From assembly GCA_937880755.1 (NCBI GenBank), contig CALGRX010000002.1, forward strand, positions 72,219 to 136,218: a stretch of 64,000 nucleotides of DNA. Direction: 5' to 3'. The position numbers were made by a program, and so were the translations under genes. The DNA comes from an uncultured Clostridia bacterium. GTDB lineage: Bacteria > Bacillota > Clostridia > Christensenellales > UBA3700. The first letter of the stretch is position 1, and every line of letters starts with the position of its first letter. Shown here in pieces: positions 33,297-42,191 of this stretch. A model generated the notes under the pieces. It worked only from the letters and a program-made list of their open reading frames with translations, was not told the origin of the DNA and did not search any database.

Positions 33297-34334
33297 TTAG
33301 TTGCCACCGCCGACGGCGATTTGATAAATGAGATTGGCTATATTGCAAGCTGTATTGCGATCGTAGTTGCGACGGCGAAAATCGGTGTGGTAGGCTTGGT
33401 CGATATTGTCTACGAGTGTGGTTGGCGTAAGATACTTTTGCTCCAAGAGGCGGGCGTAGCCCATAGAACATACTTTGGACGCGTTGGTAAGTTGGTCGCC
33501 TCTCGACGCGTCGGTCGGCAAGGGAATGAGCAGAGCCTTTTTGCCTAATGCAAGTATCTCGTCGACGAAATTGGCGCCTGCCCGAGAGACTATTACGTCG
33601 GCAGCCGCTAGGTAGTCTTGGATATTGTCGGCGTAAGGCAACGGGTAGTATCCGTCGTGCTCGGGCGGTAAGAATTTGCTACCCGTAACGTGAACGACGT
33701 CGTAGCGAATGGTAAGCGTATCCAAACACTCAACTAGGGTTTTATTGATAGCTCTTGCACCCAAAGAACCGCCGACGACCAATAAGATTGGCTTGTCGCC
33801 CTTGATATGATGCTCGGCGTAGACTTTGGAAGAGTCGCCCTCGAAAACTACGTCTCTCACGGGGTTGCCTAGTAGGTAGGTTTTGGACTTTTGGTACACG
33901 CCCTCGTGAGAGGTTACCACAGCCTTGGCAAACCTTGCGGTGATTTTGTTGGCAAGTCCCAAAGAGGTGTCCGATTCGTGACAAACGACGGGTATGCCTA
34001 GCTTTTTGGATGCTAGAACTACGGGAAGAGCGACGTAACCGCCCTTGGAAAACACTACGTCTATCTTGTGCTCCTTGAGTATTTTGACGGCTTGCTTGAC
34101 GTAGCGAGGCAATACAAATGGAATGAGTAGATTGCGAAATAGCTTACTTCTATCAAACTTGACGCTGTCGGTGTGGAAAAATTGTACGCCTAAGCTTAGA
34201 CAAATTTTGTTTTCGATACCGCTTTCGTTGCCAATATACACCACATTGTCAAAACGCCTATACAGATAGGGAAGTAGCGCGATATTGGGCATTACGTGTC
34301 CCGCCGTGCCACCGCCAGTGAGTGCTACGTTCAT
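33297..34334 (-). CDS. murG: UDP-GlcNAc:lipid I N-acetylglucosaminyltransferase MurG
   Basis: MurG adds GlcNAc to lipid I to make lipid II at the inner face of the membrane. The 345 residues show the glycine-rich loop GGGTAGHVMPNIALL, FSKGGYVALPVV, VVGGSLGARAINK and the donor-site region SRAGANFVDEILALGKKALLIPLP. It stands alone here, away from other mur and division genes. The ATG follows GGAGGT by 9 bases. The upstream region to 34458 is shared with a divergent hydrolase gene. Confidence 0.94.
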   Translation of the reverse strand: MNVALTGGGTAGHVMPNIALLPYLYRRFDNVVYIGNESGIENKICLSLGVQFFHTDSVKFDRSKLFRNLLIPFVLPRYVKQAVKILKEHKIDVVFSKGGYVALPVVLASKKLGIPVVCHESDTSLGLANKITARFAKAVVTSHEGVYQKSKTYLLGNPVRDVVFEGDSSKVYAEHHIKGDKPILLVVGGSLGARAINKTLVECLDTLTIRYDVVHVTGSKFLPPEHDGYYPLPYADNIQDYLAAADVIVSRAGANFVDEILALGKKALLIPLPTDASRGDQLTNASKVCSMGYARLLEQKYLTPTTLVDNIDQAYHTDFRRRNYDRNTACNIANLIYQIAVGGGN

Positions 34335-34410
34335 AATACACCTCCCGAAGGTAAATTGTCGATACGTATTTATTTTATGAAAAAAATTGCACGATTATCC
34401 AAAATGTATC

Positions 34411-34442
34411 TTGAAATAATTATAATATTGTAGTATTATAAT
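34411..34442 (+). promoter_or_regulatory. Putative promoter for the hydrolase-parE-parC run
   Basis: TTGAAA (34411-34416) and TATTAT (34434-34439) are 17 bases apart; an overlapping TATAAT at 34437-34442 would have a 20-base spacer. The gene starts about 16 bases downstream. Confidence 0.5.
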
Positions 34443-34458
34443 ATATAGAGGTGAAAAT

Positions 34459-35370
34459 ATGAAAGAAATCAAGTTTGCGGGATATAAAAATTATCCCATC
34501 AATCTTTATATTTGGGACGAGGTGGACAAGCCTAAGTGCGTGGTGCAGTTGGTACACGGCATGGTTGAGCACCTCGGCAGATACGACGAGTTCGCTCGCT
34601 TTTTGAATAGCAAGGGCTATATCGTGCTCGGCGACGACCACAGGGCTCACGGCAAAACCAGCGGAAAAGCCGACCTGGGCAAAGCTCCCGAAGGCGACTG
34701 CTATTGGGATACGGTGGAAGACCTAAAACTCATAACCGACTATGCCAAAGAGCAATATAATTTGCCACTAGTGTTATTCGGACATAGCTACGGCTCTTTC
34801 TTGTCGCAAGGATATATTCAATCGGCTAGCGATAAGTTGATAGCGTGCGTACTATGCGGTTCGGCGTTCCAGGACGGAGCGGATATCAAAGCGGGTAGAT
34901 TGGTAGCCAATATGCAAGCGGCTTTGATTGGCAAGGATAAGCCTGCAAAACTCATTAAGAAGCTTTCTTTTGACGTATACGATAAGAAGTTCGATCCACC
35001 CGTACCGTTTGCTTGGGGTAACCGTGACGACGCCGAGAGACAAAAGTACCTCGACGACGAGTATTGCAACTACGTTTGTTCGATAGGCTTCTATCAAAGT
35101 TTCTTCAATGCACTAAAAGTCATTTGCAAACAAGAAAATATAGACAAAATCAAAAAGGACTTGCCGATATTCATCATCAGCGGAGACAAGGACCCCGTGG
35201 GTAAGAACGGAGAATCGGTCAACAAACTGTACGGCAAATACAAGGAGAGCGGTATAGAAAACGTGACGATAAAACTCTATAGCGGGGCAAGACACGAGAT
35301 ACTCAACGAAATTAACAAACAAGAAGTTTTTGACGACGTGTTGAGCTTTTTGGATAAATGCAATAGATAA
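34459..35370 (+). CDS. Alpha/beta hydrolase (monoacylglycerol lipase/lysophospholipase type)
   Basis: 303 residues of the Hydrolase_4 family. The oxyanion-hole motif VQLVHGMVEHLGRYDEFA, the nucleophile FGHSYGS, the acid in ISGDKDPVG and the base in GARHEILNE are all present in the usual order. There is no signal peptide, so it is probably cytoplasmic. AGAGGTG precedes the ATG. It lies 12 bases before parE. Confidence 0.88.
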   Translation: MKEIKFAGYKNYPINLYIWDEVDKPKCVVQLVHGMVEHLGRYDEFARFLNSKGYIVLGDDHRAHGKTSGKADLGKAPEGDCYWDTVEDLKLITDYAKEQYNLPLVLFGHSYGSFLSQGYIQSASDKLIACVLCGSAFQDGADIKAGRLVANMQAALIGKDKPAKLIKKLSFDVYDKKFDPPVPFAWGNRDDAERQKYLDDEYCNYVCSIGFYQSFFNALKVICKQENIDKIKKDLPIFIISGDKDPVGKNGESVNKLYGKYKESGIENVTIKLYSGARHEILNEINKQEVFDDVLSFLDKCNR

Positions 35371-35382
35371 ACGGAGGACATA

Positions 35383-37341
35383 ATGAGCAGTTACGGCTCG
35401 AAAGATTTAGAGGTTTTGGAAGGGCTCGACGCCGTGCGTATGCGCCCCGGTATGTATATCGGTACCACGGGCAACAAGGGTATGCACCACATATTGTGGG
35501 AAATCGTAGACAACTCGATAGACGAGGTTGCCAACGGCTTCGGCGATACGATAAATATCGAGATTTTTGAGGACAATTCTATCAGTGTGTGGGATAACGG
35601 TCGCGGTATCCCCGTCGATATTCACCCCAAGTACAAAGTGCCGGGGGTGGAGCTTGTGTTTACCAAACTGCACGCGGGCGGTAAGTTTAACAACAAGAGC
35701 TACGGATTTAGCGGTGGACTTCACGGCGTGGGCGCGTCGGTTACTAACGCTTTGTCGGAGTGGCTGAGGGTGGATATCTACAAGTCGGGTGTGCAATATA
35801 CCGAGGAGTTTCACTCTTACGACAAGGGTGACAAGGTGGTCAGCGGTGCTATCAAGACGCCTCTTACCAGCGCTCCTTGCGACAAAAAGCTCAAGGGCAC
35901 TAAGGTTACCTTTTTGCCAGATAAGAGGGTATTTGGTAACGAAAAGTTTAGCTTCGATATAATCAATCGAAGAATTAAGGAGCTTGCCTTCCTCAACGGC
36001 GGTATTAAGCTCTCCGTCAAGGATTACCGCGTGGCTGACGGCAAGACCTCTTATAAGTACAAAACATATCAGTACGAGGGCGGTATCAAGGACTACGTGA
36101 CCTACCTCAACGAAGACAAAGCTACCTTGTATCCGACTCCCGTGTACGTGGAAAAAAGACAGGATAACTTTATAGTAGGGCTTGCATTCCAACACACCGA
36201 CGGATATCAAGAAAATATATTCAGTTACGTCAACAACATTCCTACCACCGAGGGTGGAACGCACGAGACGGGCTTTAAGTCGGCACTCACCAAGGTGCTC
36301 AACGACTTTGGTCGCTCCAAAAGTATCATCAAGGACAAACAAGCCAACTACCAAGGCGAGGACTTTAGAGAGGGTATGACGGCGGTTCTCATCGTCAAAA
36401 TGCAAAACGTGCAATTTGAAGGTCAGACCAAGACCAAGCTAGGCAACCCCGAAGCCAAGAATATGGTGGAAAATCTCCTTACCGACGCCCTAAAAGACTA
36501 CTTCAATAAGGTCAAAAAGGACGTGACCGACGCTATATTTAACAAGGCCGCAGTGGCTTGCAAGGCGAGAGAAAACGCATCTAAAGCCAAGGAAGTTGCT
36601 CGCAGAATGAAGGGCATGAGCAATAGCGAATTGGTGGGCAAGCTCGCCGGCTGTAGCGGTAGAAAAGCCGAACTCAACGAGCTGTTTATCGTAGAGGGCG
36701 ACAGCGCGGGTGGCTCGGCAAAACAAGGAAGAGATAGGTCGGTGCAAGCAATCTTGCCACTCAAAGGCAAACCGCTAAACACCGAAAAAAAGAGCAAAAA
36801 CGGCATAGTTGACAACGAAGAATTGATGAGCCTAATCAACGCGCTGGGTACGGGCTTCGATAAGGACTTCGACATCAAAGGACTCAAGTACAACAAGGTC
36901 ATTATCCTAGCCGACGCCGACCAAGACGGAGCGCACATCAGGTCGATTTTGCTGACCTTCTTCTTTAGATATATGCGACAGCTCATCATAGACGGACACG
37001 TGTACATAGGTATGCCGCCTCTATACAAAATCACCGAGAAGAACGTGGTCAAGTACGCGTACGACGACAACGAACTGACGGAAATGCTCAAAGAATGCGG
37101 TAAAAATTATACCTTGCAAAGATATAAGGGACTCGGCGAGATGAACCCCGAACAGTTGTGGGAAACGACGCTCAACCCCGCTACGAGAACGCTGATGAAG
37201 GTTACGATAGAAGACGCCGCAACCGCGGACAAGCTCATAGACACGCTGATGGGCGCAGACGTAGAGCCTCGTAAGCAATATATCTACGAATACGCCGACT
37301 TCAACAAGGTGGACAAATTCAAAGAACTTAGCGCAAAATAA
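35383..37341 (+). CDS. parE: Type IIA DNA topoisomerase subunit B (ParE/GyrB family, probably topoisomerase IV)
   Basis: 652 residues with the GHKL ATPase domain (EIVDNSIDEVANG, VWDNGRGIPV, GGLHGVGASVTNALS), the transducer, and the Toprim domain (LFIVEGDSAGGSAKQGRDR, LADADQDGAHIRS). The C-terminal QRYKGLGEMNPEQLWETT is also conserved. The partner subunit A begins 8 bases later. Whether the pair is topoisomerase IV or gyrase is not certain from sequence alone; see parC. CGGAGGACATA precedes the ATG. Confidence 0.88.
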   Translation: MSSYGSKDLEVLEGLDAVRMRPGMYIGTTGNKGMHHILWEIVDNSIDEVANGFGDTINIEIFEDNSISVWDNGRGIPVDIHPKYKVPGVELVFTKLHAGGKFNNKSYGFSGGLHGVGASVTNALSEWLRVDIYKSGVQYTEEFHSYDKGDKVVSGAIKTPLTSAPCDKKLKGTKVTFLPDKRVFGNEKFSFDIINRRIKELAFLNGGIKLSVKDYRVADGKTSYKYKTYQYEGGIKDYVTYLNEDKATLYPTPVYVEKRQDNFIVGLAFQHTDGYQENIFSYVNNIPTTEGGTHETGFKSALTKVLNDFGRSKSIIKDKQANYQGEDFREGMTAVLIVKMQNVQFEGQTKTKLGNPEAKNMVENLLTDALKDYFNKVKKDVTDAIFNKAAVACKARENASKAKEVARRMKGMSNSELVGKLAGCSGRKAELNELFIVEGDSAGGSAKQGRDRSVQAILPLKGKPLNTEKKSKNGIVDNEELMSLINALGTGFDKDFDIKGLKYNKVIILADADQDGAHIRSILLTFFFRYMRQLIIDGHVYIGMPPLYKITEKNVVKYAYDDNELTEMLKECGKNYTLQRYKGLGEMNPEQLWETTLNPATRTLMKVTIEDAATADKLIDTLMGADVEPRKQYIYEYADFNKVDKFKELSAK

Positions 37342-37349
37342 GGTACGGT

Positions 37350-39797
37350 ATGGCAAAAAAGAACGAAATAATAGAAGATAAATCAAGAATATTGGAGGGA
37401 AGCGTAGAGGATATTATACACAACTCTATGATACCTTATTCCGAATACGTCATTCTCGACAGAGCCTTGCCGAGAGTCGAGGACGGACTCAAGCCCGTAC
37501 AAAGAAGAATTTTGTACACTATGCTTGAGCTCGGCATCACCCCCGACAAGCCTCACCGTAAGTGCGCGCGTATAGTCGGCGATTGCCTCGGTAAATATCA
37601 CCCTCACGGCGATAGCTCGGTGTACGAAGCGTTGGTAAGACTAGCGCAAGACTTTAGCGTGAGAAGCACTTTGGTGGACGGACACGGCAACTTCGGCTCG
37701 GTGGACGGCGACTCGGCGGCTGCTATGCGTTATACCGAAGCAAGACTGACGCCTCTTGCAATGGAGTTGCTCAGGGACTTGGATAAAGACACCGTGCCTA
37801 TGTCGCTCAACTTCGACGACTCGCTGGAAGAGCCCGATATTTTGCCGGGTAGGTATCCTAACTTGCTAGTCAACGGCACGAGCGGTATCGCGGTAGGCTT
37901 GGCGACCAATATTCCTCCGCACAATCTAGGCGAAGTCATTGACGGCGTTATTGCCTACATAGACAACCCCGATATTACGCTAAAAGAGATGATGAATTAT
38001 ATCCCTGCGCCCGACTTTCCTACGGGCGGTATCATCATCGACAGCGAAGAAATCTTCAAGGCGTACGAGACGGGCAAGGGTAGAATTATCACTCGCGCGC
38101 GCACTCATATAGAAAAGGACGGCGACAAACATAATATCGTCATCACCGAGATACCTTTCGGTATCAAAAAGAGTACATTGTTGCAAGGCATCAACGCTCT
38201 GAGAGAGAGCAAGAAGGAAGTCTTCGGTGTGATAAGCGACATAGTCGACGAGTCGGATAGAAGTGGTATGCGTTGCGTCATCAAGCTCAAGAAGGACGCC
38301 GACCCCGAGAGAATACTTGCAAGCTTGTTCAAGACGAGCAAGCTGGAATCGGCGTGCTGTTGTAATATGGTAGCTATCGCCAACGGCAAACCGCAACAAA
38401 TGGGGCTATTAGATATCATATCTTTCTACGTAGAGTACCAAAGAGAGATTATCTACAAGAGGTCGCAATACGAAATCAACGCCGCCAAAAAGAGAGCGCA
38501 CGTGCTCGAGGGCTTGTTGATTGCGGTGGCAAACATTAGAGAAGTGGTGGACATAGTGCTCTCGTCCAAGACCTACAACGAGTCGAGAGAAAGACTCAGA
38601 GAGAGATTCGAGCTCTCCGATAAGCAAGCCGTGGCAGTGTTGGACGTTCCGCTCAAAAGGCTCAACAAGCTTGACGTAGACAAGATGAAAGAGGAACTAG
38701 ACGCTCTCAAAGAGAAGATTAAGGAACTAGACGCTATCATCAATTCTAAACGCAGACAGCTTGCCGTGGTCAAAAAAGAGATAGGCGAAATCAAAAAGAA
38801 ATACAACGAGCCTCGTAAGTCCACTATCGTGGCGGAACACGAAACTATATCGTCGGATATCGACCTTAGCAAGATTAAGTTGGAACGCAAAGGCTTTATC
38901 GTGCTCGGCTACGAGGGCGAGATGAGATTTTTGACGGAAAAGAGCTACGCAATGGCTAGCAAGAGCATAGTCAACTGCACGGCGCCTAACCTCGCCAGAC
39001 AAGTCTTGCCTTGCTCCAACGACTGCAATATACTCGGCTTTACCGACAAGGGTAACTGCGTAGTATTTAGTATCGACGACCTGCCCGACGACAAGTGGAA
39101 GAGCAAGGGCACGGCTATATCCAAGATATCCAAAGCCGACAGCGACGAGAAGCTGGTGGCTATATTCAATCCTAAGGACATCAAGGGCAAAGAATTGTAT
39201 ATGATGACCAAAAACGGTATGGTCAAGAGGACTGCCGGCGACGAGTTTAGCGCAGACAAAAAGACGCTTGCTCCCGCTATCGTGCTCAAGGACGGCGACG
39301 TACTGCGTTGGGTAGAAATCAAACAAGAGGACAGCGGTTATATATTCTTTGCCACCGAGCAAGGTATGGCGCTCAACGCTCAGTCCGACGATATTCCTCT
39401 GCAAGGTCGCAAGGCGAGCGGTGTGAGAGGAGTGATGCTCGGCGAGGGCGATAGCGTGGCTTACGCTAGCCAAAACGACGGTGCGGGCGAGATAGTCGTG
39501 ATTATGGAAAACGGACTGTGCAAACGCATTATTCTGCCTGAAATAGAACCGACTAAACGCTTCCGCAAGGGAGTGAAGCTCTTTGACAACAGTGGTGGTA
39601 GCGCAGTCTTCGTGGGACTCGTGACCTATCCTTACGATATAGCCCTAGTGGGTATGAATAAAGAATGCGTGGCTATCAACACCGAGGATATCCCGATAGA
39701 TAAGCGTACCTCAAAAGGTAAGAATATCCTCAAACTGAAAGCAAAAGAGATTGGGGCGATGATTGTTATTGACTCTGCACGCAAACACAACGTTTAA
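37350..39797 (+). CDS. parC: Type IIA DNA topoisomerase subunit A (ParC/GyrA family, probably topoisomerase IV)
   Basis: 815 residues. The breakage-reunion domain has the active-site tyrosine in AAAMRYTEARLTPLA, the winged-helix stretch KCARIVGDCLGKYHPHGD, and the long coiled-coil tower around residue 440. The C-terminal beta-pinwheel is present, but where gyrases carry a GyrA box (QRRGGKG) this protein has QGRKASG followed by VRG. The altered box is the reason to prefer topoisomerase IV (decatenation) over gyrase. Confidence 0.85.
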   Translation: MAKKNEIIEDKSRILEGSVEDIIHNSMIPYSEYVILDRALPRVEDGLKPVQRRILYTMLELGITPDKPHRKCARIVGDCLGKYHPHGDSSVYEALVRLAQDFSVRSTLVDGHGNFGSVDGDSAAAMRYTEARLTPLAMELLRDLDKDTVPMSLNFDDSLEEPDILPGRYPNLLVNGTSGIAVGLATNIPPHNLGEVIDGVIAYIDNPDITLKEMMNYIPAPDFPTGGIIIDSEEIFKAYETGKGRIITRARTHIEKDGDKHNIVITEIPFGIKKSTLLQGINALRESKKEVFGVISDIVDESDRSGMRCVIKLKKDADPERILASLFKTSKLESACCCNMVAIANGKPQQMGLLDIISFYVEYQREIIYKRSQYEINAAKKRAHVLEGLLIAVANIREVVDIVLSSKTYNESRERLRERFELSDKQAVAVLDVPLKRLNKLDVDKMKEELDALKEKIKELDAIINSKRRQLAVVKKEIGEIKKKYNEPRKSTIVAEHETISSDIDLSKIKLERKGFIVLGYEGEMRFLTEKSYAMASKSIVNCTAPNLARQVLPCSNDCNILGFTDKGNCVVFSIDDLPDDKWKSKGTAISKISKADSDEKLVAIFNPKDIKGKELYMMTKNGMVKRTAGDEFSADKKTLAPAIVLKDGDVLRWVEIKQEDSGYIFFATEQGMALNAQSDDIPLQGRKASGVRGVMLGEGDSVAYASQNDGAGEIVVIMENGLCKRIILPEIEPTKRFRKGVKLFDNSGGSAVFVGLVTYPYDIALVGMNKECVAINTEDIPIDKRTSKGKNILKLKAKEIGAMIVIDSARKHNV

Positions 39798-39798
39798 T

Positions 39799-39929
39799 GC
39801 TCTCGCGCCATATCTACTTCGTTATGCTTTGTCGACTTTACGTTTTTGCGTAGGTCACGTATGCTCAAGTACGCTCCCCATGCAAAATCCGCAGTCTTCG
39901 CGCCTAACTCGCGCCTATGGCGCGAGAGT
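39799..39929. repeat. Long-range inverted repeat enclosing a family C repeat copy
   Basis: CTCTCGCGCCAT (39800-39811) is matched by ATGGCGCGAGAG (39917-39928) about 105 bases away. Between them lies a shortened family C copy (about 39832-39910) with GGTCACGTATGCTCAAGTACG, which can form a CGTAT/GTACG hairpin. It directly follows the parC stop codon and may also act in transcript ending. Confidence 0.65.
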
Positions 39930-39955
39930 TGCATACTAGTAAATAATAGCAAAAG

Positions 39956-40060
39956 CAAGCCACCTCCCTTTGCACAAAGGAGGCTCGATAGGATAGAGAT
40001 TCCTACCCCTTACAAGTAAGGCTCGGAATGACAGAGGTGTAGAGATTGCCGTACTCGATT
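39956..40060. repeat. Interspersed repeat copies, family B with A-like pieces
   Basis: AGCCACCTCCCTTTGCACAA is followed by AGGAGGCT (39958-39985), the same palindromic CCTTTGCACAAAGG-type element as at 13.8 and 42.05 kb. Further on, GGAATGACAG and AGAGATTGCC (40024-40050) resemble the ends of family A. Confidence 0.65.
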
Positions 40061-40075
40061 AGGGACGCATTTTGA

Positions 40076-40104
40076 TTGCTTTATATAGATAAAAGTATTA
40101 TAAT
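40076..40104 (+). promoter_or_regulatory. Putative azlCD promoter
   Basis: TTGCTT (40076-40081), 17 bases, TATAAT (40099-40104). A start near 40111 would leave a leader of about 30 bases. The -10 box overlaps the first bases of the hairpin listed next. Confidence 0.6.
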
Positions 40105-40135
40105 ATCGCTGCAACAATAAGCGGCGATATTTTTT
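40103..40135 (+). terminator. Terminator-like hairpin between the azlC promoter and start codon
   Basis: ATATCGCTGC (40103-40112) pairs with GCGGCGATAT (40121-40130; one wobble) around an 8-base loop, followed by TTTTT. A transcript reading in from upstream would form it, while one starting near 40111 would lack most of the 5' arm. Confidence 0.7.
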
Positions 40136-40141
40136 GGACAA

Positions 40142-41023
40142 ATGACGGAAAAAAGACTGACGATAAAAGACGGAATAAAGATGGGACTGCCCGTAGGACT
40201 TGGATACCTCAGCGTATCCATTGCCTTTGGTTTGACTGCCGTACAGAGCGGGCTTGCCAAGTGGGTGCCTATCCTCATATCCCTCACCAACTTTACGGGC
40301 ACGGGGCAGTTTGCCGCCGTCAATCTATGGAGCGTGGGTGCGGGAATAGCAGAGATTGCCTTTACCGTCTTGATGATAAATCTCAGATACTTTTTGATGT
40401 CGTTGTCGGTGGCGCAAAAACTGCCGAGCGATATCACGATGGGTAAGCGGTTGCTAATCGCATTCGGTATGACGGACGAAAACTTTGCCGTAATATATTC
40501 TACCAAAGGTAGGTTGACTTTTGGCTACTGTATTGGCGTGATGACTGCCTCTTACGTCGGGTGGGTCGGTGGTACGGCCATTGGCGCACTACTGCAAAAC
40601 GTGATACCGGTATTGCTTTATTCGGCTCTCGGCATTATGATTTACGCAATGTTCGTGGCGATAGTTACACCGACTTGTAGGGAGAACAAAGCCGTGCTCG
40701 GCGTGGTCGGTATTGCCGTGGCGATAAGTTGTATATTCTATTGGACGCCTCGTCTTAACAAACTCTCCAGCGGTTGGGTATACGTCATTGCGGGCGGTGT
40801 GTCGGCGGTGATTATGGCCATAGTTGCGCCTATCAAGGACGAGCAAGATAAGAACCTCGAGCAAGAGAGCGTAGACGATAAACCAATCAAGCCGATTACC
40901 GAGAATGAGACGGCTATTGACGTCGGCGTCGAGAGTGTCGAGGATAGTATAGAAAATAGCGACGAGCAAAAGCCTGCCGACTTAGCAAAAGATAAGGCGG
41001 ATAGCATAGGGGGCGAGGTATGA
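40142..41023 (+). CDS. azlC: AzlC family branched-chain amino acid exporter subunit
   Basis: 293 residues with about six membrane segments and the AzlC start GIKMGLPVGLGYLSVSIAFG. Other family features are TNFTGTGQFAAVNLW and INLRYFLMSLSVAQKL. AzlC and AzlD together export branched-chain amino acids in Bacillus. This copy has an unusual acidic C-terminal tail of about 60 residues rich in Glu and Asp. The ribosome site is weak (GGA). Confidence 0.88.
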   Translation: MTEKRLTIKDGIKMGLPVGLGYLSVSIAFGLTAVQSGLAKWVPILISLTNFTGTGQFAAVNLWSVGAGIAEIAFTVLMINLRYFLMSLSVAQKLPSDITMGKRLLIAFGMTDENFAVIYSTKGRLTFGYCIGVMTASYVGWVGGTAIGALLQNVIPVLLYSALGIMIYAMFVAIVTPTCRENKAVLGVVGIAVAISCIFYWTPRLNKLSSGWVYVIAGGVSAVIMAIVAPIKDEQDKNLEQESVDDKPIKPITENETAIDVGVESVEDSIENSDEQKPADLAKDKADSIGGEV

Positions 41024-41331
41024 AACTATTGATAATGATTGCCGTGATAGCCCTCGTGTCCTACTTGCCGAGAGTATTGCCGTTTGTGATTTTTAGGGGC
41101 AAAATCAAAAATACCTTCGTCAAATCGGTGCTCAACTATATGCCGTACGGAATTTTGTCGGCGATGATTTTCCCCGCCGTATTGTATTGTACCTCTTCGA
41201 TATGGAGCGCGTTGGTGGGGTTCGTTGCGGCGATATTGGCGTCTTGGCGCAAGCTGGGACTGTTGCCGGTGGCACTCATATCTACGGCAGCGGTCTTTGT
41301 TGTGGAACTAATTATGAAATTTTGTTGTTGA
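41020..41331 (+). CDS. azlD: AzlD family branched-chain amino acid exporter subunit
   Basis: 103 residues, three or four membrane helices, with the AzlD patterns SYLPRVLPFVIFRG and LNYMPYGILSAMIFPAVL. Its ATG overlaps the azlC stop by 4 bases, the typical arrangement of the two-subunit exporter. Confidence 0.9.
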   Translation: MKLLIMIAVIALVSYLPRVLPFVIFRGKIKNTFVKSVLNYMPYGILSAMIFPAVLYCTSSIWSALVGFVAAILASWRKLGLLPVALISTAAVFVVELIMKFCC

Positions 41332-41376
41332 AAAAGGCAAAATATATGATAAAATATAAAGGTACGGGAGGATAGT

Positions 41377-41799
41377 ATGGATATCAATTTTTTTAAGAAA
41401 GCAAAAATGCAAGCAATGAAAGAGAAAAATAGGGACGCAATGAACGCTTACGACGCCGTAATCAGCAAGATTATGTTGCAGACTATCGAGGCGAGAAGTA
41501 AGGGCAAAGAGCTGACCGAAGGCGATATCATCGTGATTTTGCAAAAAGTAGAGAAGGAGTTGCAAGAAGAAAGACTTGGCTACGAAAAGGGCGGAAGAGC
41601 CGAATCGGTGGCAAGCCTCGACGTGCAAATCGCCACTGTGTCGCAATATTTGCCTAATATGATGAGCGACGAGGAAATCAAAGCCGAAATAGAAAAGCTC
41701 GACGACAAGTCTATCGGCAACGTGATGAAGTACTTTAAGTCCAACTTCAACGGCAAGTGCGATATGAAGAGAGTGGGAGAGATACTCAAAACTCTGTAA
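41377..41799 (+). CDS. yqeY: GatB/YqeY domain protein
   Basis: 140 residues of the YqeY family, which resembles the C-terminal tRNA-binding tail of GatB. The helices MQAMKEKNRDAMNAYDAVIS and the terminal IGNVMKYFKSNFNGKCDMKRV match the family. The cellular role is not well established. GGGAGG precedes the ATG. Confidence 0.85.
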   Translation: MDINFFKKAKMQAMKEKNRDAMNAYDAVISKIMLQTIEARSKGKELTEGDIIVILQKVEKELQEERLGYEKGGRAESVASLDVQIATVSQYLPNMMSDEEIKAEIEKLDDKSIGNVMKYFKSNFNGKCDMKRVGEILKTL

Positions 41800-41820
41800 G
41801 ATAGTTGAATAATATCAAAG

Positions 41821-41845
41821 GTGAGGCGGGTGCCTCACTTTTTTT
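41821..41845 (+). terminator. Terminator after yqeY
   Basis: GTGAGGC (41821-41827), loop GGGT, GCCTCAC (41832-41838), then seven T. Confidence 0.92.
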
Positions 41846-41918
41846 ACGATTGACGCAACCTTAGTCGTACTCAAAAGGTTAGTATAGGGTTTTCATTCCC
41901 TCCGTCTTGACAAAGCGG

Positions 41919-42033
41919 CTTGCTTACGGTGGAGATACGAGCAAGACAAGGAGAGTGAGGACGGCGTGAGGAAGCATACTAATGCGTATGTGACCGATAC
42001 GCTACCGCAAACTTGACACAGTATTGCGAAGTA
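41919..42033 (-). repeat. Interspersed repeat family C, inverted copy
   Basis: Reverse complement of the units at 59.94 and 60.07 kb. Shared words include CAAGTTTGCGGTAGCG, GTCACATACG, GTATGCTTCCTCACGCCG and TCCTCACTCTCCTTGTCTTG. It holds a CATAC/GTATG hairpin. Near-identity over about 110 bases with copies 18 kb away shows a dispersed element. Confidence 0.85.
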
Positions 42034-42044
42034 TATACGCTGTA

Positions 42045-42125
42045 AGACCACTTCCCTTTGCACAAAGGAGGCTTCAAAAGGATGAGATTGCGAAGTATTG
42101 CAAGCAATACTTAGCAATGACGAGA
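42045..42125. repeat. Interspersed repeat families B and A side by side
   Basis: CACTTCCCTTTGCACAAAGG (family B, about 42050-42069) is followed by AGATTGCGAAGTATTGCAAG and CAATACTTAGCAATGA (family A, about 42084-42120). The family A core again contains the AGTATTGCAAGCAATACT palindrome. Confidence 0.8.
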
Positions 42126-42191
42126 TAGGATAAGCGCTCCGTCTATGCATAGACGGCTTCAAATGGATTGATATATTCCGTCGGTAAGTTC

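Noticed and set aside
20114..33300. Attachment sites flanking the phage-derived block
   Set aside because: I looked for direct repeats between the region after the RluA-type gene and the region before murG. The only repeats are family A copies, which also occur elsewhere and so do not mark an integration event.
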